A stretch of 64,000 bases of DNA, taken from positions 1,302,001 to 1,366,000 of the forward strand of contig CAVZCC010000001.1 of NCBI GenBank assembly GCA_963773765.1, read 5' to 3'. Of this stretch, positions 1-8,191 are shown one piece after another. The translations under genes were made by a program, and so were the position numbers. Position 1 is the stretch's first letter; each line of letters begins with the position of its first letter. Below the pieces are notes generated by a model. It searched no databases and was not told the DNA's origin. It saw only the letters and a list, made by a program, of their open reading frames with translations. The DNA comes from CAVZCC01 sp963773765. Lineage in GTDB: Bacteria; Actinomycetota; Acidimicrobiia; Acidimicrobiales; Microtrichaceae.

Positions 1-264
1 CGGGTTGGGGCTGAGCACCACGTGGTCCCCGACGGCCAGTCCCGTGACCCCCGCTCCCACCTGCTCCACCACCCCGGCCGCCTCGTGACCGGCCACCGTG
101 GGACCCATCAGCGGGAAGTTGCCCTGCACCAGGGACAGGTCGGAGTGGCACACCCCGCACGCCACCACCCGGACCCGGACCTCTCCGGACCGCGGCGCCT
201 CCAGGTCGATGTCGTCGACGACCTCGAGCGGTTCACCAGCCCGGACCAACAGCGCTGCACGCAT
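1..264 (-). CDS. Zinc-dependent alcohol dehydrogenase, N-terminal part (runs off window)
   Basis: Only the first 88 codons lie in the window; the rest continues beyond position 1. The sequence begins MRAALLVRAGEPLEVV and shows the GroES-like fold of medium-chain dehydrogenases. It carries the catalytic zinc cysteine in CGVCHSDLSLVQG and the GHEAAGVVEQVG motif with the second zinc ligand and its neighbouring Glu. The family oxidises alcohols or formaldehyde-type adducts with NAD(P)+; the substrate cannot be told from this part. The ATG follows a good ribosome site (GGGGGAG, about 5 nt away). The gene lies 64 nt downstream of the P-type ATPase on the same strand, so co-transcription is possible. 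Confidence 0.85.
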   Translation of the reverse strand, partial: MRAALLVRAGEPLEVVDDIDLEAPRSGEVRVRVVACGVCHSDLSLVQGNFPLMGPTVAGHEAAGVVEQVGAGVTGLAVGDHVVLSPNP

Positions 265-328
265 CCACCACTCCCCCGTCAGGGGCCGCTCACCGGCCCC
301 GATCCGAGCCGCAGGGTAACCGGCCCGC

Positions 329-3116
329 TCAGGCCGCGGGCACAGGTGCCGGATCGCGACGTGCCCGCAGTCGGACGACCGCGGACCGGAGCTCGCTGAT
401 GACGAGCAGCGGCAGGCACAGGACGAGGCACCAGCCCCACTCGACCAGGCTGAGCGACGTCGTCCCGAACACGCCCTGGAGGAACGGCACCTGGACCACC
501 AGCACCTGGGTCAGCACGACCGCTCCGATGGCCAGCCACAGCGTCCGGTTGGTCAGGCTGAACCGGTTGAACACCGACAGGTCACCGGAGCGGACCAGCA
601 GGGCGTTCACCATCTGGAGGAACACGAACAGCGTGAAGGCCATGGTGAAGGCCGGGTCGTCGGCCGGGGCGGTGTTGGGCGACCCGTCGTTGAACGCCAC
701 CAGCACGGCCATGACGGAGGCCATCATGATCACCGCCGAGCCGCAGATGCGGACCAGTCGCCGGCCGGTCAGGATCTTCTCGGCCCGGTCGCGCGGCCGT
801 CGGTCCATCACCCCCGGCTTGGGCGGGTCCATGCCCAGGCTCATGGCCGGCGGTCCGTCGGCCAGGATGTTCACGAACAGCACCTGGATGGGGTTGAAGG
901 GGGCGGGGAACCCGGACAGACGGGCCACCAGGATGGTCAGGATCGCCGCCACGTTGGTGGTGAGCTGGAACCGGACGAAGGTGACGATGTTGTCGTAGAT
1001 GGCACGGCCCCGCTCCACCGCCTTGACGATGGTGGCGAAGTTGTCGTCGGTGAGGATCATGTCACCGGCTTCCTTGGTGACCTCGGTGCCCGTGATGCCC
1101 ATGGCGACGCCGATCTCGGCCTGCTTCAGGGAGGGGGCGTCGTTCACGCCGTCGCCGGTCATGGCCACCACGTGGCCCCGGGACTGCAGCGCCTTGACCA
1201 CCCGCACCTTGTGCTCGGGCGACACCCGGGCGCACACGCCGATGTCGTCGATGACGGCGGCGAGGTCCTCGTCGGAGGTGCGCTCCAGCTCGGCGCCGGT
1301 GACCACCCGGCCGGTGATGCCCAGTTCGGCGGCGATCGCACCGGCGGTGGAGGCGTGGTCGCCGGTGATCATCTTCACGCCGATGCCGGCGTCCCGGCAC
1401 TCGGCAACGGCGGCGATCGCCTCCGGGCGGGCCGGGTCCAGGATGCCGACCAGGGCCTCCAGGGTGAGTCCCTCCACCTCCTCCGACAGGTCCCCGTCAC
1501 CCACCGTGCCGGCGGGGTGGGCCCCCAGCTCCCGGCTGGCGATGGCCAGTACCCGCAACCCCTGGGAGCCCAACTCGTCGTTGGCGGCCTGCAGGCGCCC
1601 GCGGGTGGCGGCGTCCACCGGTTCGACCCCGTCAGCGCCGCGGACCTCCGCGCACCGGCCCAGCACCACGTCCGGTGCGCCCTTGACCACCAGCAGGGTG
1701 CCGTCGTCGCGCGGGTGCAGGGTGGCCATGAACTTCACCGCGGAGTCGAACGGGACCTCACCCAGGCGCGGTTCCGCCTCCCGGAGGGCCACGGGGTCCA
1801 GGCCGGCCTTGCGGGCCGCCACCACCAGCGCACCCTCGGTCGGGTCGCCCACCAGCTGGGGGCGGCCGTCCTCGTCGGCGCGGATGTGGGCGTCGTTGCA
1901 CAACACGGCAGCGGTGAGGGCCCAGCGCAGGTCGTCGGTGCCGGTGCCGTCCGGGTCGTCGTCGGCGACGATCCCGCCGTCGTCGCCGTAGCCCAGGCCC
2001 TCCAGGCGGTAGGTGCGGCCGGCGGCGACGATCCGGGTGGCGGTCATCTGGTTGAGCGTGAGCGTGCCGGTCTTGTCCGAGCAGATCACGGTGGTGGAAC
2101 CGAGGGTCTCCACCGAGGCGAGGCGCTTGACGATGGCCCGCTCCCGGGCCATGCGGGACACCCCGATGGCCAGCGTCACCGTGACCACGGCGGGGAGGCC
2201 CTCCGGGATGGCGGCCACGGCCAGCGCGACGGCGCCCAGCACCGCCTCGCTCAGCTCGTCGCCCTGGATCATGCCCACCGCGAACACGGCCAGCACGGCC
2301 ACACCGGCGATGGCGGCCAGGCGCTTGCCCAGCTTGTCCAGCTGGTGCTGCAGGGGCGTCTCCTGGGTCTCGGCGCCGCCGAGGAGGCCGGCGAGGTGGC
2401 CCACCTCGGTGTCCATGCCGGTGGACGTCACCACCAGCTCGGCGCTGTCCACGCACCAGCGTGGTGTTCATGTACCCGCAGTTGGAGCGCTCGGCCAGGG
2501 GCACGTCGGTGTCGCCGTCGGCGGGATGCACGGGCTCCGAGGTCTTGTCCGCCGGGACCGACTCGCCGGTGAAGGTGGACTCGTCGACCGCGACGGACGT
2601 GGCCATCAGGAAGCGGCCGTCGGCCGGCACCCGGTCGCCGGCCTCCAGCAGCACCACGTCGCCGGGGACCAGCTCCTTGGCGGTGACCTCCAGGACCTCG
2701 CCGCCCCGACGGACCCGGACGATCACCTCGAGCATGCCCTTGAGCGCGGCCAGGGCGTCATCGGCCTTGTTCTCCTGGACGAAGCCCAGGACGGCGTTGA
2801 TGAGCAGGACGATGCCGATGACGATCGGGTCCTTCAGGTCCCCCACCGCGGCCGACACCGCGGCCGCACCGATCAGGATGAAGACCAGCACGTTGTTGAA
2901 CTGGTCCAGGAACCGGAGCCAGGCGGGGCGGCGGGGGACGCCGGCCAGCTCGTTGGGGCCGTGGAGCTGCTGGCGGACCGCCACCTCGGCGGCGTCCAGG
3001 CCGACCGCCGGGTCCACGCCCATGGCACCGGCCACCTCCGCGGCCGGCACCCGGAACCACTCGTGGTCCTCGGGCGCCGGTGTGGCGGGCTCGTCTCGGG
3101 TGGGCACGGAGGTCAT
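329..3116 (-). CDS. P2-type cation-transporting ATPase (PacL/SERCA-like), one frameshift
   Basis: Reconstructed product is about 928 residues, normal for P2A calcium-type pumps. Seen in order: N-terminal cation-ATPase domain, actuator loop TGES (about residues 183-186), TM4 AIPEGLPAVV (about 304), phosphorylation motif SDKTGTLT (Asp at about 347), ATP-binding KGAPD, hinge TGDGVNDAP (about 653) and TM5-TM10. Family knowledge: such pumps export Ca2+ or related cations at the expense of ATP. In TM6 the usual N-x-x-T-D reads NILAD, so Asn and Asp are kept and Thr is Ala. The frame breaks near 2448: removing one base restores VRGSAELVVTSTGMDTEVG, which matches the family. The ATG at 3116 is preferred over a GTG at 3143. 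Divergent from a winged-helix regulator. Ion specificity is not proven. Confidence 0.85.
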
Positions 3117-3188
3117 GGTTCTCGCTGTTCGGGAGGGTGGCACCCATGATGGGCGCTGGGATCACGGTACGGGGATCGCCCGCCGGCT

Positions 3189-3208
3189 GGTGTCAGGTCG
3201 CCGACACC
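3189..3208. promoter_or_regulatory. Inverted repeat in divergent promoter region (possible operator)
   Basis: GGTGTC and GACACC form a perfect 6-bp dyad with an 8-bp spacer, between the ATPase start (3116, minus) and the HTH regulator start (3313, plus). Its position suits an operator for the adjacent regulator. The arms are short enough to arise by chance, so this is only a candidate. Confidence 0.3.
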
Positions 3209-3312
3209 CTAATACCGGACGCTCGATTCCTGTGTTCACACGTTTCTGTAGAAGCCGAAGTCCTGTGATGGTTGTCATGACCTGCCGACCGGAGGCGGGT
3301 ACGATCTCCGTC

Positions 3313-3612
3313 GTGGCCGAGACCTGGACCTTCCTGACCAACCATGCCCACGTCCTGGTGCTGTTGAACAGGAACCCGGAACTGCGGCTGCGGGACCTGG
3401 CGCAGTCGGTCGGCATCACGGAGCGGGCCACGCAGCGGATCGTGGGCGAACTGGTGGACAGCGGCTACCTGACCCGGCACCGCACCGGCCGCCGGAACTC
3501 CTACACGGTGCACCCCGACGTCCCCCTCCGCCATCCACTGGAGTCGGACCACACCGTCGGCGACCTGCTCGGCTCCGTGGGCGTGCCGATGGACGCCGCG
3601 ACGGGTTCCTGA
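3313..3612 (+). CDS. Small winged helix-turn-helix transcriptional regulator (MarR-like)
   Basis: 99 residues from the GTG at 3313, beginning VAETWTFLTNHAHVLVLL. The core RLRDLAQSVGITERATQRIV is a recognition-helix arrangement, followed by a wing (SGYLTRHRTGRRNSY). This is the compact actinobacterial winged-helix family with MarR/ArsR-type topology and no obvious ligand domain; its cytoplasmic role would be DNA binding. In-frame ATGs at 3268 and 3277 are possible, but the family characteristically begins at (A)ETWTFLTNHA, hence the GTG. It is divergent from the cation ATPase and could regulate it, which is inference from position only. Confidence 0.75.
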   Translation: MAETWTFLTNHAHVLVLLNRNPELRLRDLAQSVGITERATQRIVGELVDSGYLTRHRTGRRNSYTVHPDVPLRHPLESDHTVGDLLGSVGVPMDAATGS

Positions 3613-3618
3613 GCCCGT

Positions 3619-3635
3619 CGGACCCGTCGGGTCCG
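3619..3635. terminator. Short hairpin between convergent genes
   Basis: CGGACCC-GTC-GGGTCCG forms a perfect 7-bp stem with a 3-nt loop between the stops of the regulator (3612, plus) and the receptor-channel gene (3638, minus). There is no U-tract, as is common in very high-GC actinobacteria. Confidence 0.4.
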
Positions 3636-3637
3636 GG

Positions 3638-4738
3638 TCAGCCGAAGAAGCGGTCCCGCAGGGCGGCCGCCGTGCCGTCCTCGCGCAGGACCAGGAACTC
3701 CTGGTCGACCTCCTCCACCAGCGCGCTGCCCTGCTGGAACGCCATGCCGTACCCCTGGGGCTGGTAGAGCGGGCCCACCACCTGCGTCCGGTCCTTGCCA
3801 CCGGTGAGGGCGAAGTACTTGAGCACGGGCGAGTCGTAGACGACGGCCTCCACCGTCCCGTCCAACAGCGCGTCGGTGGCCTCGTCGATGTCGGCGTAGC
3901 CCGTGGCCTGCAGGTCGATGTCCTGCAGGTACCGGGCGGCCGAGGTCGCCGCCACGGTCCCCACCTCGCGTCCGTAGAGGTCGCCGATGGCCGACACGTC
4001 GCTCTGGATCCGGTCCACGGTCAGGGTGGCGGTGACCAGCGCCGTGAACTGCGCCACCAGGACCAGGCCGGCCAGCATCCACAGCATGGAGACCACCCGA
4101 CCGGCCCTGGTCCGGGCCACGCGGTCGCCGTACCCGACCGTGGCCATGGTGACCATGGCCCACCAGATGCCCTCCCACACCCCGGCGAAGTACCCCCGCG
4201 GGAAGTGGTCGTCGTTCCGGCGGCGTTCGACCAACCAGATGATGTGGCCGACGATGACCAACAGGATGCCCAGGCCGACCAGCAGGAAGAGGAAGGTCCT
4301 GGAGAACAGGCCGGCCAGGACCCCGAACAGGCCGCCGTCGTCGTCCCCGGAGCGCACCAGGATCTGCAACCCCGAGTCGTACATGGGCTGGGTGAAGTCG
4401 ACGACCTCGGACCGCTCGGCCGTGATCGAGATCGCTCCCAGGGCGGCCTGGGTCCTCCCGCTGGCGACCGAGTCGATCTGGTCCGCCACGGTCGGGACCT
4501 CGACGTAGGTGTAGTCCACCTCCAGCTCCGCGGCGGCGTCCTCCCACATCTCGATGCTGTAGCCCTTCCACCCCTTGTCGGTGGGGTACGCGAAGGGCCG
4601 GATGTCACGGACGGCGATGACCAGCGGCGCCTCCGCCGGGGGCACGGGCGGTGCCGGCTCCTGGGCCGACGCCGGGCCGGCCAGTGCCGCCGGCGCGACG
4701 GCCAGGACCAGGAGGGCGAGGAGGGACCGGCGGCGCAT
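3638..4738 (-). CDS. GluR0-like ionotropic glutamate receptor K+ channel
   Basis: 366 residues. Signal peptide at 1-25 (MRRRSLLALLVLAVAPAALA...SAQ). A periplasmic-binding-type lobe S1 follows (about 38-135) with ISITAERSEVVDFTQPMY, where Arg109 matches the alpha-carboxylate-binding Arg of glutamate receptors. Then come TM M1 (about 146-170), a pore helix with the K+ selectivity filter TMATVGYGD (filter at 200-205), TM M2 (about 214-238) and lobe S2 (about 242-366), where the YDSP at about 301-304 sits where receptors place an acidic ligand for the amino group. This S1-M1-P-M2-S2 order is that of Synechocystis GluR0, which is known to pass K+ when amino acids bind. Predicted role: ligand-gated K+ channel in the cytoplasmic membrane. 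The ligand is unknown. It is convergent with the HTH gene and divergent from alkB. Confidence 0.88.
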   Translation of the reverse strand: MRRRSLLALLVLAVAPAALAGPASAQEPAPPVPPAEAPLVIAVRDIRPFAYPTDKGWKGYSIEMWEDAAAELEVDYTYVEVPTVADQIDSVASGRTQAALGAISITAERSEVVDFTQPMYDSGLQILVRSGDDDGGLFGVLAGLFSRTFLFLLVGLGILLVIVGHIIWLVERRRNDDHFPRGYFAGVWEGIWWAMVTMATVGYGDRVARTRAGRVVSMLWMLAGLVLVAQFTALVTATLTVDRIQSDVSAIGDLYGREVGTVAATSAARYLQDIDLQATGYADIDEATDALLDGTVEAVVYDSPVLKYFALTGGKDRTQVVGPLYQPQGYGMAFQQGSALVEEVDQEFLVLREDGTAAALRDRFFG

Positions 4739-4849
4739 GATCGCCCGACACGGTAGGTGACGGCGTCCCCGCCCGGCACGACCACCCCGGCCGGTCCACC
4801 GCCGCACTCACGTCAGGGTGACCGAACACCTGTTCGCTATGCTGCGGCC

Positions 4850-5443
4850 GTGGCACTCCAGTTGAGCCTCCTGGCCGACGGCCCGGTCCGGGTCGGTGCG
4901 GCCCGCCCCGTCCGGTGCCCACTCGACGGCCGCAGCTGGGTGGACGTGGCACCGGGTTGGCTCCTGGGGGCGGACGACCTCTACCACCGCTTCTGCACCG
5001 CGCTGCGCTGGGAGCAGCGCAGTCGGATGATGTTCGGCGCGTTGGTGGCCGAGCCCCGCCTGACCGCTGCGCTGCGGGTGGGGACACCGGGCGCTCCGGA
5101 GCCGCTGGGGGCGATCGTGGACGCGCTCCGGTCGGAGTACGGCGAGGCGCTCCCCCACCTGTGGGCCAACTGGTACCGCTCCGGACAGGACGCCGTCGCG
5201 TGGCATGCGGACCGCGTGGGTCGGTCCCGCCGCCACCCGTTGGTGGCCATCGTGACCCTGGGTGGACCCCGCACCTTCGCCGTGCGTCGCCGGGGTGGCG
5301 GCCCCGCCCGGCGGTGGCGGCTGTGCTCGGGCGACCTGCTGGTCATGGGCGGGGCCTGCCAGCACGAGTGGGAGCACACCGTGCCCCGCGAGCAGGGCGG
5401 CGCGCCGCGGATCAGCCTGACCTTCCGGTCGCGGATCGACTGA
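4850..5443 (+). CDS. alkB: AlkB-family 2-oxoglutarate/Fe(II) dioxygenase
   Basis: 197 residues from GTG 4850. Oxidative demethylases of this family repair N-alkylated bases in DNA or RNA. Visible signatures are ANWYRSGQDAVAWHADR, with the iron ligands His119 and Asp121, the distal iron ligand His176 in QHEWEHTVPR, and the 2-oxoglutarate-binding arginines in PRISLTFRSR near the C-terminus. The short length without an extra N-terminal domain resembles the ALKBH2/3-like bacterial type. Nearest neighbours are unrelated, and its tail is only 2 nt from the convergent nitronate monooxygenase stop. The start codon is chosen because the upstream reading frame (from 4757) is low-complexity without family similarity. 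Confidence 0.85.
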   Translation: MALQLSLLADGPVRVGAARPVRCPLDGRSWVDVAPGWLLGADDLYHRFCTALRWEQRSRMMFGALVAEPRLTAALRVGTPGAPEPLGAIVDALRSEYGEALPHLWANWYRSGQDAVAWHADRVGRSRRHPLVAIVTLGGPRTFAVRRRGGGPARRWRLCSGDLLVMGGACQHEWEHTVPREQGGAPRISLTFRSRID

Positions 5444-5445
5444 GG

Positions 5446-6384
5446 TCAGTCCCGGGGGTAGCGGCCGGCCAGGTCCGCCAGCGTGGCCAGGCAGTCCGCG
5501 GCCGTCTCGGCGATGATGTCGGCGACGGGCCGGACGGCGTCGATGCGTCCCGCCACCTGGCCCGACAGGGCCACGCCCTTGTCCAACTCCCCGCCGAAGT
5601 ACACCGACGCCACGTCCCCGAACCGGCCGAACACGTTGTCGGGGTCCTGGTCGAGGTCCTCGGTGTACGGGGTCCGGAGGGCACGGAGCGCCGGGGAGTG
5701 GCGGCGGTTCAGGAACACCGTGTCGGTGTCCGCCGCGTCCACGATGGCCTGCTTCCAGTTCTGGTGCACGGGCGACTCCGCGGCCGACACCATGCGCGTC
5801 CCCATCTGCACCCCCTCCGCACCGAGCGCGAGCGCAGCTGCCATCGACGGCCCGTCGCAGATCCCACCGGCCGCGATGATCGGCACGTCGACCCGGGACC
5901 GGACCAGCGGCAGGAGCACCATGGTGGACACGGGGCGGGGGCTCTTGAACCCTCCCCCTTCGCCGCCCTCCACGACCAGGCCGTCCACCCCGGCATCCAC
6001 CGCCTTGAGGGCGGCGTGCAGCGTCGGCACCACGTGGAACACGGTGAGCCCCGCCGCCTTGAGCTGGGCGGTGTAGCGGGTGGGGCTGCCGGCGGAGGTG
6101 GTGACGAACCGGATGCCCTGGCCGGCGACGAACTCCACGATGTCGGGGTCCCGGACGAAGGCCTGGGCGATGTTGACGCCGAACGGCCTGTCGGTCAGGT
6201 CCCGCATGGCCCGGATCTCGTCACGGACCGCGTCCAGCTCTCCGGACGAGGTCTCGATGATGCCCATGGCCCCGGCGTTGGAGACCGCGGAGGCCAGCGG
6301 GGATCGGGCGATCCATCCCATGGGCGCCTGCACGATGGGCAGATCGACGCCGAGGAGCTCGGTGACACGGTTGGAGAAGGGCAC
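5446..6384 (-). CDS. Nitronate monooxygenase / FabK-like FMN enzyme
   Basis: 312 residues from GTG 6384. The TIM-barrel FMN family signatures are all present: LPIVQAPMGWIARSPLA at the N-terminus, RPFGVNIAQ, VVEGGEGGGFKSPRP (phosphate/FMN loop), PIIAAGGICDG and LGAEGVQMGTR. Members oxidise nitronates with O2, or reduce enoyl-ACP in the FabK branch; sequence alone does not decide between them. The region following GTR (SAAESPVHQNWKQAI) is typical of actinobacterial nitronate monooxygenase annotations. No upstream in-frame start gives a better N-terminus. Divergent from dedA. Confidence 0.82.
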   Translation of the reverse strand: MPFSNRVTELLGVDLPIVQAPMGWIARSPLASAVSNAGAMGIIETSSGELDAVRDEIRAMRDLTDRPFGVNIAQAFVRDPDIVEFVAGQGIRFVTTSAGSPTRYTAQLKAAGLTVFHVVPTLHAALKAVDAGVDGLVVEGGEGGGFKSPRPVSTMVLLPLVRSRVDVPIIAAGGICDGPSMAAALALGAEGVQMGTRMVSAAESPVHQNWKQAIVDAADTDTVFLNRRHSPALRALRTPYTEDLDQDPDNVFGRFGDVASVYFGGELDKGVALSGQVAGRIDAVRPVADIIAETAADCLATLADLAGRYPRD

Positions 6385-6404
6385 GGCCGGACCGTACCGG
6401 GTGA

Positions 6405-6414
6405 TGTCCGGACA
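6405..6414. promoter_or_regulatory. Short palindrome in divergent promoter region
   Basis: TGTCCGGACA is a perfect 10-bp palindrome, 20 nt upstream of the nitronate monooxygenase start and within the shared region with dedA. It is a possible operator half or whole site. Weak evidence. Confidence 0.2.
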
Positions 6415-6507
6415 CGCAGATGCCCGACTACTGTTTCCTGAGTTGCAGATGGTACGATCGGATCGCGGGGACCCGGCGCGGGGAGGGACGATGACAGGCA
6501 GGCCGAC

Positions 6508-7233
6508 GTGCTGGCGCTGACGGGATGGGCCACCGACGCGATCGCCACGGGCGGACCGCTCGTCCTGGTGCTGGTGATGTTCCTGGAGAACGTCTTCCCG
6601 CCCATCCCGTCGGAGGTCGTCCTGCCCCTGGCCGGCTACATGGTGGAGCAGGGCGAGCTCAACCCCGTCGTGACGGTGCTGGCGGCCACGCTCGGATCGG
6701 TCCTGGGCGCCGTGGTGCTCTACGAGGCCGGACGGCACGGCGGCCGGCCCCTCCTCCTGCGCCACGGCCGGGTCCTGCGCCTGGACGAGGACCGCATGGA
6801 CCGCGCCGACGGCTGGATGGACCGCCATGGCTCCAAGGTCGTGTTCGCGGCCCGGATGGTGCCGCTGGCCCGCTCCGTGGTGTCCGTCCCGGCCGGCACG
6901 ACGCGCATGGGACGCGGCCACTTCCTGCTCTACACCGCGACCGGCTCGTTCATCTGGAACACCGCGCTCATCGCGGCCGGGTGGGCCCTGGGGGCCACCT
7001 GGGAGCAGGCCGCGGACTGGGTGGGAACCCTCAGCACGGTGGCAGCGGCCGCCGCGGTGCTGGGCGGCCTGGTCCTGTGGTGGCGGACCCAGCGGGTGCG
7101 CCGGCGGACCGACGGCGGTCCCGGGTCGACCGCGGCACCGGGCGCCGACGCCTCAGCCGCTGATGGTCCGGCGGAGCTCCCCCAGCTGTTCGTCGGTGCC
7201 GATGGCGATGAGGATGCGCCCGGGATCGAGTGA
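6508..7233 (+). CDS. DedA/VTT-domain membrane protein
   Basis: 241 residues from GTG 6508. The family signature is clear: MFLENVFPPIPSEVVLPLAG with the conserved acidic residues, then the FAARMVPLARSVVSVPAGTTRM arginine-proline motif, followed by TM segments (about 15-35, 52-70, 138-160, 175-195). DedA proteins act in the inner membrane, and members flip or scramble polyprenyl-phosphate carriers or phospholipids. This would fit a cell that makes the large polysaccharide encoded further along, though nothing here links them. The last 27 codons lie antisense to the K+-channel gene, an 81-bp tail-to-tail overlap, and the tail is not conserved-looking. The ATG at 6491 is out of frame. Confidence 0.85.
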   Translation: MLALTGWATDAIATGGPLVLVLVMFLENVFPPIPSEVVLPLAGYMVEQGELNPVVTVLAATLGSVLGAVVLYEAGRHGGRPLLLRHGRVLRLDEDRMDRADGWMDRHGSKVVFAARMVPLARSVVSVPAGTTRMGRGHFLLYTATGSFIWNTALIAAGWALGATWEQAADWVGTLSTVAAAAAVLGGLVLWWRTQRVRRRTDGGPGSTAAPGADASAADGPAELPQLFVGADGDEDAPGIE

Positions 7234-8154
7234 GGTGTCCGACGAGGGGTTGGTGGTGAAGCTGCCGTCCGGGTTGCGGATGGCCAGGACCAGCGCCCCG
7301 GTCCGTGCCCGCAGGTGGGCCGCGCCGAGGGTGGATCCGACCAGGGCGGAGCGGGACGGCAACGGGACCTCGGCCAGCTGGAACTCCAGCTCGCCCTCGT
7401 GCATGACGACGTCGACGAACTCGGCGACGTGGGGCTGGGACACGAGCGCCGCCATCCGGGCCCCGCCCAACTCGTGCGGGTTCACGATGCGGTCGGCACC
7501 GGCCCGGCGGAGCTTCTCCGCGCTCGACTCGGCCCGGGCCCGGGCCACCACGAACAACTCCGCCGACAGCGCCCGCGCCGACACCACCACGAACAGGTTG
7601 TCGGCGTCGGTGGCCAACGCAGCGATGAGCGTGGCGGCACGATCCAGCCCGGCCGCCAGGAGCACCTCGTCGTCGGTGGCGTCGCCCGCCACCGACGGAT
7701 GGGGACACCCCTCCAGGGCGTCCGCGTCGGAGTCGATGACCACCACCGGGGTCCCGTGGGCCAGGTGCTCCACGAAGGAGCGACCCACCCGCCCCCAGCC
7801 GCACAGGACCACGTGCCCGGACATCTGGCCGATCTGACGGTCCATCCGACGCCTCCCAACCTCTCGCTGCAGGTGACCCTCCACCACGAACTCCACCACC
7901 TGGCCGATCGCGAACACGAGCGAACCGAAGCCCAGGAACACGATCACCATCGTGAACGCCCGCTCCGCGGTGCCGAACGGAACGACCTCCTTGAACCCGA
8001 CCGTGGAGATGGTGGTCACGGTCTGGTACAGCGCGTCGAACGCGCCCAGGCCCAGGACCATGTAGCCCACCGTCCCGACCAGGACCACGGACAGGACCAG
8101 TCCCACCGCCAGCGCCAGCCGGCGGATCGGGGCCATGGATGAACGGGCCGTCAT
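7153..8154 (-). CDS. K+ channel with RCK (TrkA-N/TrkA-C) domain
   Basis: 333 residues from ATG 8154 (ATG 8136 also possible). TM1 is at about 13-34; the pore region TTISTVGFKEVVP has filter TVGF at 51-54, and TM2 is at about 64-90. The cytoplasmic RCK N-lobe starts GHVVLCGWGRVGRS (Rossmann glycine motif) with the acidic nucleotide-binding VIDSDADAL, and a TrkA-C lobe occupies about 255-333. This is the MthK-type two-TM layout: a tetrameric channel gated by ligand at the RCK ring. The filter ends in Phe and lacks the usual following Asp (GYGD becomes GFKE), which is seen in some bacterial channels. It lies 37 nt downstream of the GYF_2 gene, so probably in one transcript. Its 3' end overlaps dedA. 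Confidence 0.85.
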   Translation of the reverse strand: MTARSSMAPIRRLALAVGLVLSVVLVGTVGYMVLGLGAFDALYQTVTTISTVGFKEVVPFGTAERAFTMVIVFLGFGSLVFAIGQVVEFVVEGHLQREVGRRRMDRQIGQMSGHVVLCGWGRVGRSFVEHLAHGTPVVVIDSDADALEGCPHPSVAGDATDDEVLLAAGLDRAATLIAALATDADNLFVVVSARALSAELFVVARARAESSAEKLRRAGADRIVNPHELGGARMAALVSQPHVAEFVDVVMHEGELEFQLAEVPLPSRSALVGSTLGAAHLRARTGALVLAIRNPDGSFTTNPSSDTSLDPGRILIAIGTDEQLGELRRTISG

Positions 8155-8191
8155 GGCCGGGCGGGACCGGCGGCCCCGGCCCGCGGGGTCA

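Noticed and set aside
4205..4756. Plus-strand frame of 183 codons opposite the receptor-channel gene
   Set aside because: Mirror of the TM and S1 coding sequence, with Asp/Gln/Val-rich composition; the minus strand has a complete channel.
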